The notes under the pieces are model-generated. The model was not told the origin of the DNA. It made no database searches and worked only from the letters and a program-made list of their open reading frames with translations. A stretch of 64,000 nt of DNA from Corinectria fuckeliana (taxonomy: Eukaryota; Ascomycota; Sordariomycetes; Hypocreales; Nectriaceae): NCBI GenBank assembly GCA_019137255.1, contig WPDH01000034.1:310001-374000 (forward strand), in the 5' to 3' direction. Both the position numbers and the translations under genes were made by a program. Numbering within the stretch: position 1 is the first letter of the stretch; the number at the start of each line of letters is the position of its first letter. Of the stretch, positions 34,472 to 47,029 are shown piece by piece.

Positions 34472-35662
34472 ATGGACGATTTGAAGATTCACACGGTAAT
34501 CAACAGCAGGTACCAGGTCTTCGACCGCTCGGGCAACCTGCCCTTCAGCATTGTCTTTGGCCTCTGTCGCCGCTCATCGGAAGATACGGATCCCCGACCT
34601 TTGCGCCTGAATACAGCAAATTCGATTCTGGATGTTCCATATGCGCTTTCTCATAAGCTACTCACACTACGTGTGCACGATGCGGAAAGCAAGCGCGACA
34701 CAGAAGTTGACGTTGGGCAACTAAGTCAACCCGACAGCGAGGAGGAATCCTACTTGACTCTTCCCTCGCCAGTCGGCAGAACGGAACACTGGAAAAAGGC
34801 TCTGTCGATATATCAATACCACATTGATCCCGGCAGCGAGCTTGCGTCGTTGTTCGAGCCGGGGAAGAAGTATACGATTCGTAACATGGCGGGCGAGGAT
34901 CTGGGCGGGAAGGGGTATGTATACGTCGATCAGACGGAGCCCCTGAAAGATCAGGGAAATTCATCAACATCAAACGGCATTTCGAGGTTGGTCAGTAGCA
35001 GAGCAGATGGCCGGGCAAGCTTCACTGCAGTGCGGTCTCTACCCTGGCCGCCAAAGATACAGACCCGAATGCAACGGCGCAGAAGCGAAGGGAACAACAT
35101 TGGCGATGACAGGAAGGGCGGTGTCACGATACTTGATATTACCGTCTTGAACACTGGCACCGAAGCTATTACTGTCCAAACCCGCGGCCGCCAGCGTTTT
35201 ATCGTCCCCCGGGGTCCCATGGAAGCAGAAGAAGAGTTTCCACCCGAGGACCCCCGCCCTCGCATCATCGACCCAAGAACAGAGGCACCCGCTGCGACCA
35301 TCCAGGTCGTCGACACGGCCACTAACACTGTCGTGCGCGGAACAACTAAACCAGGCGTTTGCGGCCTGTACCAGAAGCACGACCCTCGCCCGAAGCTGGA
35401 GATTCTTGTAACCCTCAAGCCGGACGAGCCGCTTGTCAGGCATGTGGACGTTGGCAAGTTACTGTCTGATTTGCCAGACGGTACATATGGTCTTCGGATG
35501 GAGCCTCGGGGCATGTGGTGGTGTGCTGGTAGCTGCGAGGACTTTGCGGCAGAGGGCGAAGATCGTGTACCACACCATTTGTTCCAGACGATGATCCCGC
35601 CTGTAATGCTGGAATGTGAGGATGTTGTGGAGCTGCAAGTAGAGAATGGAGTCGCGAACTAG
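34472..35662 (+). CDS. Uncharacterised fungal protein, beta-rich
   Basis: A single exon of 396 residues from the ATG at 34472 (MDDLKIHTVINSRYQVFDRSG). The frame is open further upstream but the first residues there are not protein-like. I do not recognise the family. It has an N-terminal domain with FSIVFGLCRR and LSHKLLTLRVHD, a segment EPGKKYTIRN, a basic patch (KIQTRMQRRRSEG), a middle strand-rich part (GVTILDITVLNTGTEAITVQTRGRQRF) and a C-terminal domain with LEILVTLKPDEPLVRHVDV and GTYGLRMEPRGMWWCAGSC. The pattern of PDEPLVRHVDVGKLLSDLPDGTYGLRM suggests an immunoglobulin-like beta fold. No signal peptide, membrane span or catalytic motif is seen. Presumably cytosolic. Confidence 0.7.
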   Translation: MDDLKIHTVINSRYQVFDRSGNLPFSIVFGLCRRSSEDTDPRPLRLNTANSILDVPYALSHKLLTLRVHDAESKRDTEVDVGQLSQPDSEEESYLTLPSPVGRTEHWKKALSIYQYHIDPGSELASLFEPGKKYTIRNMAGEDLGGKGYVYVDQTEPLKDQGNSSTSNGISRLVSSRADGRASFTAVRSLPWPPKIQTRMQRRRSEGNNIGDDRKGGVTILDITVLNTGTEAITVQTRGRQRFIVPRGPMEAEEEFPPEDPRPRIIDPRTEAPAATIQVVDTATNTVVRGTTKPGVCGLYQKHDPRPKLEILVTLKPDEPLVRHVDVGKLLSDLPDGTYGLRMEPRGMWWCAGSCEDFAAEGEDRVPHHLFQTMIPPVMLECEDVVELQVENGVAN

Positions 35663-35815
35663 CGTTCACCATAGGGCCTTTCAGATCAATCTTACATTAA
35701 CCATCCCACTTCTATGCGATTGCTGCTGAAGTAATAAATAGATATGCTTTCCCGAACAGACAGACAAATTAAAGCGATGCTAGGAATCCCGCTCGAGCTC
35801 TGTTTAGCTGTCCAA

Positions 35816-36353
35816 CTAAATCTTGGCTTGGATGTTCCCGGGCTTGGTGACCACGGCCACGCACTTGATCTCGACATCCGTGTTGGCCGGTAGGGTCTTG
35901 ACAGCGACGCATCTGCAAGAAAATAAGTCTCTCGTTGCTAGCATCGAGGAGGACATGCGACGGGCGGTGTCGCAGCTTACGTTCTCGCAGGCTTGATATC
36001 GCCCCAGTAGGTCTGGTAGACCTCGTTCATCTTGGCAAAGTCCCCCATGTCGGCGAGGAAGACACTCACCTCGACGACGTCGTTGATGCTCGAGCCCGAC
36101 GCGTCGAGGACCGCAGAGAGGTTCTGGATGACCCGGTGCTGTCGGGGCATGACACCTGTTAATGCTGGGCTTTTCATCATGGCCGGGGTTGACTCACCGT
36201 GTGGGCCTGGATGTCTCCGTCGACGATGTTGCCCGTCGCGGGGTCCTGCGCGATGGAGCCGGAAGTGTAGACGAAGTTGTTGGCGACGATGGCTTGGTTG
36301 AAGACGGGAAGCGGGGCGGGCGCCTTGTCCGTGATGGTGGCGATGCGAGACAT
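35816..36353 (-). CDS. RidA/YjgF family reactive-intermediate deaminase
   Basis: Hydrolyses reactive 2-aminoacrylate and related imines released by PLP enzymes; fungal members act in the cytosol or mitochondrion. Exons 36353-36198, 36138-35981 and 35912-35816 with introns of 58 and 68 nt give 136 residues, the usual family length. Seen are the N-terminal PLPVFNQAIVANNFVYTSGSI strand, QNLSAVLDASGSSINDVVEVSVFLADMGDF, and near the C-terminus the substrate-binding Arg in KPARTCVAVKTLP followed by VEIKCVAV. The second intron falls right after this Arg. There is no strong presequence. Intact. Confidence 0.92.
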
Positions 36354-37282
36354 GGTTCTGCAGTGACAGTAGTTGGGGATTGAACAGGGTCTGGAGGCAG
36401 TGAAATGTGTCGTGTTGGCGTTCAATGTATTTGGATGGTTGCGGGGAGGTCTCAAGCTTAGTACTATACAAGGGCTTAGCACGAAGTACACCCGTCCTAC
36501 TGGCTTTGTCAGTCATTTCAGCTCCTGGATTTGTCAACGAGACCGCTGCTAATAACTAAGTAATGGTCCCCGCACGCCTTTCTAGTTGGTTGTCAAGAAC
36601 GGCGAGGCAGCCACAGAAGAAGCCTCCGTGCCTCCGAATGCCGACGCGCAGATCTAGGATCGTATGCTCTCCGGGTTAAAGTTGCCAGCCAAAGCCGTCA
36701 GATTGCACAGCCCAAGGCCCTCTTTAATAGATAGGTCTCCAGTTCTATGTCCCGAACCCCACACAATGAGACGTGGGCCTACCTTTGGCTCAAGTCCCGA
36801 GATCGGAGAAAGAGACACGGAGTGTATCCGACATCGAGACAAGGTAAAGGCGTGTTATTCGGGACATCGAGTATGTCTCCTTCGTACTGGTACTGGAGAT
36901 ATATGCCTACACCAGCCTTCACTCTCCACTTTTCGTCTTCTTTTTTGAATCAGATCGTGGTCTCGCTGCCAACAAAGGTAGAGCAGCTAGGGAATCAGGC
37001 ATCAGGGCATCAAGCTCCGTCGAAGCGAATGATATGGTATAAGAGGGTGGCTAATAGCCTAGATAGACACACGACACAGCACGACTCGAGGTAAATGCAT
37101 CACAGTTAGTGATCCCACAGACCACGGATAAACATGTCCATGAGTTATGTGCCAATGTCCTAGTCTATGCATTTCTGAACCAAGTGGCTTCAACCAGATC
37201 CAACGCCGTCGCTATGTTTACACGTCCATTTCGAGACTGGATTCTCCCGGATGGAGCATCCGATACCGTTTAATTTGGACCA
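36354..37282. other. Intergenic
   Basis: Promoter of the RidA gene and 3' side of the Ely5-type gene; no gene or relic recognised. Confidence 0.5.
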
Positions 37283-38316
37283 TCATTCCGCATGTCCGCC
37301 AATTCCACCCTTGATTCCCTCCAGAACTCCAGACCATTTGCCACCGTTTTTAATGTGAGCCACGTCGGGGAACCGATCGCAGGCAATCTTCCGAATCAAC
37401 AGCGTGTCCTTGGCCTTCTTGTGGCTCTTTCCACTGCCAACAGTCAAGTATTCCTCGAACCAACCTTCCTCGGTAGAATCCAGCGGCAAGAATGCGAGCT
37501 CCGAGGCTCGGTTTGGAAACTCGACGCCAATTCCACCGTCCAGGACATTTGCAACCAGCTGGCGGAACAGTAGCTTGCGAGTGTGCGTAGGGTGTGTACG
37601 AGAGTAGAACAGCGCTTCGGAAACACTTGTTCGAGCCATCGCTTCAAAGAGCAGCTCGAGCGCAGCCGACGTCTGGAGGATCGGTTGCACAGTGTGGAAG
37701 TAGGACAGCGCCAGGCTGTAGTCGTTGCCTTGGGCGCGATGCACAAGGACGGTGATAATGTCATCGGCGAAGTCCGGGATGAGCGAGGGGTGTGCGATGT
37801 ACTCGAGCGCTTGCTAGAAAACCACCATCGTTAGTTGCCGCAGTTGCCAGAGTGGAGGAGTAGCATTACCGCAAAGTCTTGCTTGTCCATGTACCACAGG
37901 CCCTTCATGAAGATCTGGTACTTTTTGGGCATTCCAGATGCATCAACGAACGTCTCCGACACGTTCTGGCGGCCGGACGCCTGATCGAAATCGAGAAGAA
38001 GGTAGTAGAAGAGGGAGAATTTGTAGTGCAACGACATCTTGGCTTCGCAAATCTGCTGGTGCAACTGCTTGAGAGCATTGTCGGTTTTGGGCGGGTAGAC
38101 CTTGGCTAAAGACAATGATCAGTAACTCGTCTTGAGTTATGATGGAGACCACGCACCTTTGGTAATGCCCACCGCTCTCAGCACACGGTCAATAAAGAGA
38201 ACGCCATCGAAGCTCTTGCGGGAGCTCTCAATATCTTGCTGCACCTTGCGGTCGTAGGGATTCGGCACCTCTGCGGGGGCGGGAAACACGTCGTGAAGGT
38301 CCGCGTAGTTGAACAT
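37283..38316 (-). CDS. ELYS-domain nucleoporin (Ely5-type)
   Basis: Exons 38316-38157, 38105-37870 and 37813-37283 with introns of 51 and 56 nt give 308 residues. It consists almost wholly of the alpha-helical ELYS domain: QICEAKMSLHYKFSLFYYLLLDFD, FMKGLWYMDKQDFA followed after splicing by QALEYIAHPSLIPDFADDI, then DYSLALSYFHTVQP and ALELLFEAMARTSVSEALFYSR. Large metazoan ELYS also has a beta-propeller and AT-hook; the fungal form, as here, is the helical domain alone and docks on the Nup84/Nup107 subcomplex of the nuclear pore. The C-terminus is Gly/Lys-rich. It is transcribed away from SMC4 over a 412-bp shared upstream region. Confidence 0.85.
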
Positions 38317-38728
38317 GGTGACGAGTGTCGCAAAAATGTAGGAAGGTTACCTAACAAATCAGTCTTGCCCAAGCTTGGAGGCTATCGCGAGTAAACAGCA
38401 TTTTGGCGCCTCGACTTATCGCGAGGTCACGTGGGGCCGTGGGTTGCCAGACACCCCTGCAGTGGACCAGGTACTGCGGTACGTAGCTTATTGTTTACAA
38501 GCCCCAAGACGGATCGGGACATTTCCAAACAAACTGAACGCGGGGCGCAACCACTTTGTGACCGCCAAACTCCAACACGACACGCCCAGGCAGTCATCCC
38601 GGTAAGATACCGGCCTTCGCTCCAGACAGTACTGTCGCGTGTGAGCAACAGTCGACGGCTTGTCTTTTCTTGCTCCCTTTTCTCTCTTTTGCGATCTATA
38701 GCTCCAGCTGCCAGAAGCGCCCGCCACA
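38317..38728. promoter_or_regulatory. Shared upstream region of Ely5-type gene and SMC4
   Basis: 412 bp between two divergent start codons. On the SMC4 side a possible 5' UTR intron runs from GTAAGA at 38602 to ATAG at 38701. No specific factor site is claimed. Confidence 0.6.
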
Positions 38729-41700
38729 ATGTCGGCGGCTTCACCCACAAGGCCGTCTCGACGCGCCGCAGCCAGACGCACCGCCATTGTCGACTCCGAC
38801 GACGAGGAAGAGGAAGTCTCCAACCGCACCAGAGCCCACGATGACGAGGAGGAGGACTTCGAGCCAGAGGCGCCGAAAAGCCCCGCCAAGCGACAGACCC
38901 GGAGCGGACGCAAGTCGGCCGCCCCCGCTGCAGCTCCCGCGGCTTCCCGACGAGGCCGCTCACGGAAGACTCCAGCTCCATCCGCTTCGATTGAGCCCAG
39001 CGAGGTCTTTGATGCAGACACCACGATCAAGTCAGACCCAGAATCCCCCCCCAAGAAAGCATCGCCTCGGAAGCGCAAGAGCGCCGCGCCCCGGAGCTCA
39101 ATGGCTTCAGTCCCCGACCTTGCCCCGCCGACACCCCAACCCACCGTTTCGCTAGAGTCGTCGGAGATCCAGGCCTCGGCTTTGGCAGACATCACCACTT
39201 CCAGTGTAAATTCGCAAATTACAGACGACACCCAGGCGACTATCAAGCCGATCAAGCCCATGGACACCATCATGGAGAAGCCCATGGACATTATGCTCAA
39301 GGCCCGGACAATGACTGTCCCAATCATCGAGGACATGACCCCCAAGCCCCGGATTGTCTTGACGTATTTGATCCTTAACAACTTCAAAAGCTACGCCGGC
39401 AGACAGGAGGTCGGTCCTTTCCACGCTTCCTTCTCGTCGGTGGTCGGGCCTAACGGTTCCGGCAAATCCAACGTCATTGACTCGTTGCTCTTCGTCTTTG
39501 GTTTCCGTGCGAGCAAGATGCGGCAGGGCAAAATCTCCGCCCTCATTCACAACTCAGCCGAACACCCAAACCTGGACTTTTGTGAGGTGGCGGTACACTT
39601 CCAGGAGGTGATGGATCAGGTATGTGCTTTCTCATGTTCAACAGACGCTCAATCTGACAAGCTGTAGCCTGGTGGCGGCCACGAGGTCATCCCCGACTCC
39701 GAACTCATCATCTCCCGAAAGGCTTTCAAAAACAACTCCAGTAAATACTACATCAACGGCAAAGAATCCAACTTCACCACCGTCACTACCCTACTACGAG
39801 ACCGCGGCGTCGACCTTGACCACAAGCGTTTCCTCATTCTTCAGGGCGAAGTCGAGTCAATTGCGCAAATGAAGCCCAAGGCAGCCAACGAACACGAGGA
39901 TGGCCTTCTCGAGTACCTCGAGGACATTATCGGAACATCCAAGTACAAGACTCCCATCGAGGAATCCGCTACCGAGGTCGAGACGCTCAACGACATCTGC
40001 ATGGAGAAGAGCGGCCGAGTCCAGCATGTCGAAAAGGAAAAGAACAGCCTCGAGGACAAGAAAGACAAGGCGCTGGCCTATGTTCGTGATGAAAATGAAC
40101 TAGCGCTGAAGCAATCTGCCCTATATCAGCTTTTTATTCATGAATGCAACGACAACCTCATGGTCACGCAGGAGGCTATCACCCAGATGCAGGCCCAGCT
40201 AGATGTCGAGCTCGAGAAGCATCACGGCGGCGAGCAGGTGATCAAAGAACTCGAAACCGCACACGCCAATGGCGCCAAGGAGTTTGGGGCGCAGGAGAAG
40301 GCAACCCAGGCCTTGGTCAAGGAGATGGCCAAGTTTGAGCAGGAGCGCGTCAAGTTTGATGAGAAGCGGAAATTCTTGGAAGACAAGAGGAAGAAGCTCG
40401 AGAAGACGATCAACAATGCCGAATCATCCTCCGCCGAGGCCGACGAGACCATCGAACAATGCGGCGAGGAGATTGAGACGCGAACCACAGAGATCGCCGA
40501 GCTAGAGGCTCTGGTCCAGGCAGAGGAAGCCGAGCTTGCCAAGATCCGTGATTCTCTGAAGGGCAAGACCCAAGCCTTTTCCGACCAGATCGCCGCCAAG
40601 CAAAGGTCTCTCGAGCCGTGGAACGAGAAGATCAACCAGAAGCAGTCCGCAATCGCTGTCGCGGAGAGCGAGCTGAACATACTCCAAGAGAAGGCAAATG
40701 CCGGCGCTGTCGCTCTAGATGAACTCGAGACCAAGATTACTTCCATCGAAGAGGGCAAGGTGGCGAAGCAGGAAGAGCTCAAGTCTTGTGAAAAGAAAAA
40801 GGCCGAGTTACTCGAGGAGGCGACCAAGATGGAATCTGAGCTTGAGGTTCTCTCTGGGCAGGAGCCCAAGATTCGATCCAAGATTTCCAACGCACGACAA
40901 AAGGCTGATGAGGCTCGTTCTAGTCTGTCTAATACGCAGACCCGAGGCAACGTGCTTGCTGCACTCATGCGCATGAGGGAGTCGGGCCGTATTGATGGAT
41001 TCCACGGACGACTCGGAAACCTCGGCATCATCGATCAAAAGTACGACGTCGCCATCTCAACGGCTTGCGGCGCCCTCGACAACTTTGTGACAGAGACGGT
41101 CGAAGCTGGCCAACAGTGTATCGAATATCTACGAAAGAATAACCTCGGACGCGGCAACTTCATATGCCTGGATAAGCTGAGGACGCGGGATATGTCGCCC
41201 ATTCAAACTCCTGAAAACGCTCCTCGACTGTTCGACCTGGTCAAGTCTAAGGAGGATAAGTTCCGGCCAGCCTTCTATCATGCCATGCAAGATACTCTGG
41301 TCGCGACTGACCTTGCTCAAGCAAACAGGATCGCGTATGGTGCGAAGCGATGGCGGGTTGTGACCCTTGATGGCGAGCTCATCGACAAGTCTGGTACAAT
41401 GTCGGGCGGTGGAACCACTGTCAAGCGAGGGCTCATGTCGTCCAAGCTGATTGCGGACATCACCAAGGAGCAGGTTGCCAAGCTCGAGACCGACCGCGAT
41501 GGATGGGAATCCAAGTTCCAAGAGTTTCAAGAATACCAGCGAGAGTGCGAGACTCGCCTCAAGAAGCTGAACGTGGAGATCCCAGAGCTTGATACCAAGA
41601 TGCAGAAGATCGGCTTAGAGATCGACAGCGCAACACGAAACGTTGCCGACCTTCAGCGACGCATCAAGGAATTGAGCAAGGAACATCAGCCCTCGGCTTC

Positions 41701-43385
41701 AGACAACAACCGCATCGTAGCCTTGCAAAAGGAAATTTCCAAGCTCAACAAGGAAGTGGAGAAGATTCACGGCGAGACGTCCAGCATGGAAGAGGAGATT
41801 AAGGCGCTGCAGGACAAGATCATGGAGGTCGGTGGCGAGAAGCTTCGCGCGCAACGCGCCAAGGTCGACTCCATCAAAGAAGAGGTTGCTTCTAACAACG
41901 AGGCAATCTCCACCGCCGAGGTCAGCAAGGCAAAGGCCGAGAAGCAAAGGAGTAAGCTTGAGAAAGATCACGCAAAGGCCACGAAGGAGATGGATGCAGC
42001 GGCGAGGGATCTCCAAAAGCTCGAGGACGACATCAACAACCAGGGCGAGAGGGCTGAGGAGCTCCAGGCCCAAGTCGAAGAAGCCGAGCAGGGTCTAGGC
42101 GCCAAGAAGAAGGAGCTTAAGTCTTTGAAAACTGAGTTAGACGAGAAGCTAGCCGAGTTGAACGAAACAAGAGCTGTAGAAATCGAGATGCGAAACAAGC
42201 TAGAGGAGAATCAGAAGGCCCTAGGTGAGAACCAGAAGCGTCTGCGTTACTGGGAGGATAAGCACTCGAAGCTGGTGCTCCAAGACTTGGACGACCTCAT
42301 CGGTAATTCTACGCCCAGCCAAGCGAGGCCAAAGGTCGAGGCCGAGAGCACGGCCGGCGACGAAGATGTCGAGATGGACGACGCTCCGGCCGAAGACGTC
42401 GATATGACCGATGCGCCTATTGAGGAGGACGAGGACGAAGAAGCCGAGGAGGACGAGGAAGCCGAAGAGGAGGGACAAGATTCAAACGGCCAGCCCAACG
42501 AACTACCCAGGTACACTCCCGATGAGCTCGCCGACATGAGCAAGGAAACTCTCAAGGGCGAAATTGCTGCTCTCGAGGAAAAGACTCAAAACGTCAACGT
42601 CGACCTCGGAGTACTCTCTGAGTACCGCAGACGAGTGGAAGAGCACGCCTCTCGGTCTTCCGATCTCCAGTCTGCCATTACGCAGCGCGACTCGGCCAAG
42701 AAACGGTGTGACGACCTTCGCCGACTCCGGCTGGAAGGCTTCATGGAAGGATTCAGCGCCATCTCCCTCCGCTTGAAGGAGATGTATCAGATGATCACCA
42801 TGGGCGGCAATGCCGAGCTAGAGCTTGTGGACAGCCTGGACCCGTTCAGCGAAGGCATCCTGTTCAGCGTAATGCCGCCGAAGAAGAGCTGGAAGAACAT
42901 CAGCAACCTTTCCGGTGGCGAGAAGACGCTGAGCAGTCTGGCTCTGGTGTTTGCTCTGCATCACTACAAGCCGACTCCCCTGTACGTCATGGACGAGATT
43001 GACGCTGCGTTGGATTTCAGAAACGTGAGTATTCCCATCCCCCTTAACGCGCTTCGGCCGAGACACTCGGCTGCAACCAGTCCAGTGGCATGGCCTGCGA
43101 GTGACCATGACACCTCGCTTCCATCATCCTCGATGTGCAAGTCACTAACGCGGCGTGCAGGTCTCGATCGTGGCAAACTACATCAAGGAGCGCACCAAGA
43201 ACGCGCAGTTCGTTGTCATCTCGCTCCGAAACAACATGTTTGAGCTTGCGGCGCGACTTGTGGGAGTGTACAAGGTCAACCATATGACCAAGAGTGTAAC
43301 GATTGAGAACAAGGACTTTATTGTGAGACCACAGCCTCAGCAGAGGCCGCAAAATAGTCAGACAGCCACGCTGGCGATGCGATAG
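38729..43385 (+). CDS. SMC4: Condensin subunit SMC4 (Cut3)
   Basis: ATPase core of condensin, partner of SMC2, needed for mitotic chromosome compaction. Exons 38729-39619, 39668-43024 and 43161-43385 with introns of 48 and 136 nt give 1490 residues. A disordered, Lys/Pro-rich head of about 200 residues carries several SP/TP sites typical of CDK control. Then come the N-terminal head with LNNFKSYAG and Walker A GPNGSGKSN (about 240), a long coiled coil, the hinge beginning GRIDGFHGRLGNLG (about 735), the returning coiled coil, and the C-terminal head with LSGGEKTLSSLALVFAL and Walker B plus catalytic Glu in YVMDEIDAALD. The arm contains an acidic insert (EEDEDEEAEEDEEAEEE, around 1215). The last intron lies right after DEIDAALDFRN. 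Confidence 0.96.
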
Positions 43386-44286
43386 ACGATGCGGGTGGGT
43401 GATGAACGGGACATTTGATTGTGCATATGACGATGTATATGGACTTGGTTGCTGGGATTGATGGGTAATGATGGCTGGGACAGGCGGATGGATGGCTCTG
43501 ATAACGATTGTATTGATGATGCTTCACTTTTGGCCTTGCACCATTTTCATGCCTGGAAACAACGATGGAACGGCGAGTGATATCTTATTCCCGCAAGGAA
43601 ACACGCTTACTGTTGCCGATGAAGCTCTCAACTCGAGTAAGTTCTCTGATGGTCCTGACTCACCCTGTGCAGTGTTACGAGCTGTTCTCCTGCCCCAACC
43701 CGACATTGGGCAATGACATAGTCTATGCATCGCGGCCAGTTTCGGTCGTCCTCGCATCGCGTGTCACTTGGGTTCCTAGATCTGCGTCGCAGAAACAGCG
43801 ACGAGGCGCTCGATAGCCGGGGACCTGGGCGTATCGATGTGCGGAAAGCGAGGCGGCTTCGGTCCTTTAATGTCCCAGGAACAGCTTTTCCCAAGCTCTG
43901 TGAGGGGTCGGTTAACCGGTTACGCCTGCAGGGTCACAGCTGGTCCATGGAGAGATTGCCGTCGGGACTGAGACTTGTCGTCAGATATAGGGGTCAGGAG
44001 GCAGCCGGGAGGCCCGGCGTTGCGAGCTTCCTCGACAGGAGCGCTGGCTTACACTGGCGGCTCATCTCTCGGCGCAACACGCTCGTCGATCTCTTTCTCC
44101 TGATTCTGTTCAGTGGTGGAAGTACCTGGGACAAGGAGCAGCTGGTAGAGCCGTGTGCTCGACATGCTTCACTCTATAAGTAAAGCCAGCACAGTCCTCA
44201 ACACTCACCTCGCCCGGTCTTTACTTACGCATTCCTCGGTCATCTCGCCAGGCCCCTCACTCTCGCTTCGCCTTCACTCCTGCACC
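43386..44286. other. Intergenic
   Basis: Between SMC4 and the secreted-protein gene. A plus-strand frame of about 150 codons at 43725-44183 is mirrored by minus-strand frames and lacks any domain, so I leave it out. Confidence 0.5.
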
Positions 44287-47029
44287 ATGTGGCGGTATCT
44301 CGTCCCCTTGTTTCTGCACAGCATACACGCCCTCCCCGCGGCCGGCAACGCGACGAGGGCCTCCTGCCCGCACGACGCGCTCTACACGTCCCTCGTTAGC
44401 AACGGCGTCGCGTACTGCTCCAGCGTCATTGAGGACGGGCGCTGCGGTGGGGGCTACAGCACGCCTGCGGCGTACATGACGTACAACCAGACGCAGATAT
44501 CTTCCTATGTGAGTTTGTGGGGTGGCCAGGGCGTGCAGATGGGAGAACTAATGGGGGCGGAAGTGTCGATGCATCCTAACCTGCGAGGACGGGACGGCGA
44601 CGGCGACGATGGTTGGATCGTCGGGGAGGGTCACGACGGGGGATGCCAGAGCTACGACTGCAGGTTCTGCTTCCGAAGCATCAGACCAGACTTCTGCCTC
44701 GGCAACAGACCAAAGTTCCACTTCGACGTCTCGATCTCCTGCTGGGAGACCAGGTCCCGGACGACCTCCCGGGTCTTCCAGCGGGGGGTCCATCTCGGGA
44801 CCTACACAATCGGCGTCCAACACCGGGAATGTGAGGAACCAGACCTCGACTTCCGGTAGGGAGATGGCTGCGACTAGCACCGAGGCTGTGACGAGCGGCA
44901 TGGTTGGCACTTCGGCCAACGGGACCTTCACAGGGTCGCGGACGCTATCAAGCGAGTCCTCGAGTGTTTCCGCTGGCAACCTATCCACGAGTACAATTCT
45001 AGCATCAGCCTCAACGCTTGCAGGCTCGTCTTCTCTCAGCGCCTCCGGGACTCCCGGTGGTGGCTCGCGGAACGCAACCTCAAGGCCGGGCCCGATTCCG
45101 CCGGGCAGCTTCACGTCCTCGTTTGCGGGCTGGAACTCTTCAGCGGTCGGTTCTTTGACTGCGCCTGGCTCTGAGATGACGGCACCTTCTGCGCCTGGGA
45201 GTGCTTCTGGCTCTAGCTCTAGCACTGCTTCTGGAAGGGCTTCGGAGGGTGTTTCTACTCCTGGAAGTACTGCCATGAGCTTGCCGACTGCCAGTACCTC
45301 TCCCGTTGGCAACACCACTTTGCCAACTACCAATAACACTTTCCCATCTACCAACAGCTCTTCTCCAGCTATAACCACATCTCCCACTGCCAGCCGTCCA
45401 TCTCCACCTGGAAGCTCCGGTCCCACTGCCAAGAATGCTTCTCCTTCTGCCGGTAGCTCCTCTTCAGCTGGAAACACGAACCCAACTTCACCGAACTCCA
45501 TGTCTACACCCACGTTGACGGACTCGACTGCACCGACAGCTTCAAACACGCGGTTCCTCAACAGCACCAGCTCCCAGGCCGGCAACGCGACAGCCACCGG
45601 GGCGCCTGGGTTCCCTGCGGCCAACTTCACGCAGGTGACCCGGACGGCCCTCATCTCCCAACCGACATGCTACAGTCTCGCTCGAAACTCGGAACAGGAC
45701 CCGACTCGTCGCGCGCTGCTTCACAACGCCCAGCTGCGTGAGGCAAACGCCACGATCCCGGTCCCGTACGTTGAGTCCGTGCAGTTCGAGAGCGGCGGCG
45801 TAGATCCGTTGTACCTGACTATACGGGATGAGGTTGAAGGGGCATACTTTCTCGACGTATCCAACAGGAATCGCATCTCGATTGTTGATCTTGAGGGGAA
45901 CTCGATGTTTCTGGACGCGAATGGCATTCATTTCTCAACGAGCAACTGCACTTACGGTCTCTGCATCAGCATCAACAACCTGCTGCAGCAACTAGCAAAA
46001 CTAGCCGGAGCGGGATGCGCTGCCGTCAAGCGGGAAAAGCGAATGGAGGACACAGAGTTCACTCAAGTCCTCTTCCTCCGTGACCAGTGCGGCAACCCAG
46101 TCGACAGGTCTTTGAGGCAGTATCCCCAGCTGCAGGTTGGTGACTCTGTCTGCACGGACACGGCCGTCGACGAGACGACGGGCCGGTGGGAGTTTGACTG
46201 CACATTCCCGGGGTCTTTTTCAGGCTCGACGCGGTGCGAGCTGGCCATCAAGAACGACGTCGTGGACTTCCTCCTCACCGACCCATTCGGAGGCTCTTGT
46301 CCAGACCTGGCCACCGTCATCACCACTCTCGGCGCGACAGGGCGGGACTTCTTGAACGCCGAGTCGTTCCGGACAGCCCTGCGCGAGCAACGACTCAACG
46401 AGACGCAAAGGGGAGAGGCAGACGTAGCTGCGGCCGCCTTTGAGCAGCTGTGGGAAGTGCTCCAGCAGACGCTCTCCAAGAGCAGGACAGAGCCAGCGCG
46501 AAACGCCAGCGCCCTCGAGGAGTACATAGACGTGTACAGGGCTCACCGCAACCTGGAGGACGACATCTGCGAGGACCTGCACGCGGGCGAGATCCCGCTG
46601 AACCTCAGCCTCGTTGCGGGCGCGACACGCATCGCCGCCATCACGTCGCTCAACTTCGCGCCCGACCCGCCGCGGCCCTACAACATCACCGTGCAGGACC
46701 CGTCCTCGGCGGCCTGCTGCCCGAACGGCAGCGTCGCGCAGTCCGACGGCGGCGCCGGCACGTGCGCGTACCCGGACGGGGCCGTCGTCGCCGGCACGAG
46801 CTGCATCTGCGGGACGACGGTGGGCGGCGCGGCGGTGGCGTTCGAGTACACCGAGTGCGACAACTTCGTCAGCGGGTGCGAGCGCGATGGGGACTGTGCG
46901 GATGCCGGGCACGAAGGGTTTGTGTGCCTGACGGGGAGCTGCTGCGATGGCGGCGTGTGCGTTGATCCGTACGCTTGTTCGCAGAATGGGACGGAGCTGG
47001 TCAAGTTTAGCGGGTTGGAGTCGTGGTAG
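44287..47029 (+). CDS. Large secreted Ser/Thr-rich glycoprotein with Cys-rich C-terminus
   Basis: Exons 44287-44508 and 44588-47029 with a 79-nt intron (GTGAGT; branch-like CTAAC before GCGAG) give 887 residues. A signal peptide (MWRYLVPLFLHSIHALPAAG) precedes a small Cys domain. Then about 330 residues are mucin-like, dominated by S, T, P, G and A with repeated motifs such as PTASTSPVGNTT and many N-x-S/T sites. The C-terminal 450 residues look globular: IPVPYVESVQFESGGVDPLYLTIRD, TSNCTYGLCISINNLLQQLAKLAG, and a Cys-rich end (CERDGDC, CLTGSCCDGGVC). No GPI signal is apparent at the C-terminus. Family not recognised; likely a cell-wall or matrix protein. Confidence 0.85.

Noticed and set aside
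43725..44183. Plus-strand open frame of about 150 codons
   Set aside because: Basic, random-looking composition, overlapped by minus-strand frames, no domain and no splice context.
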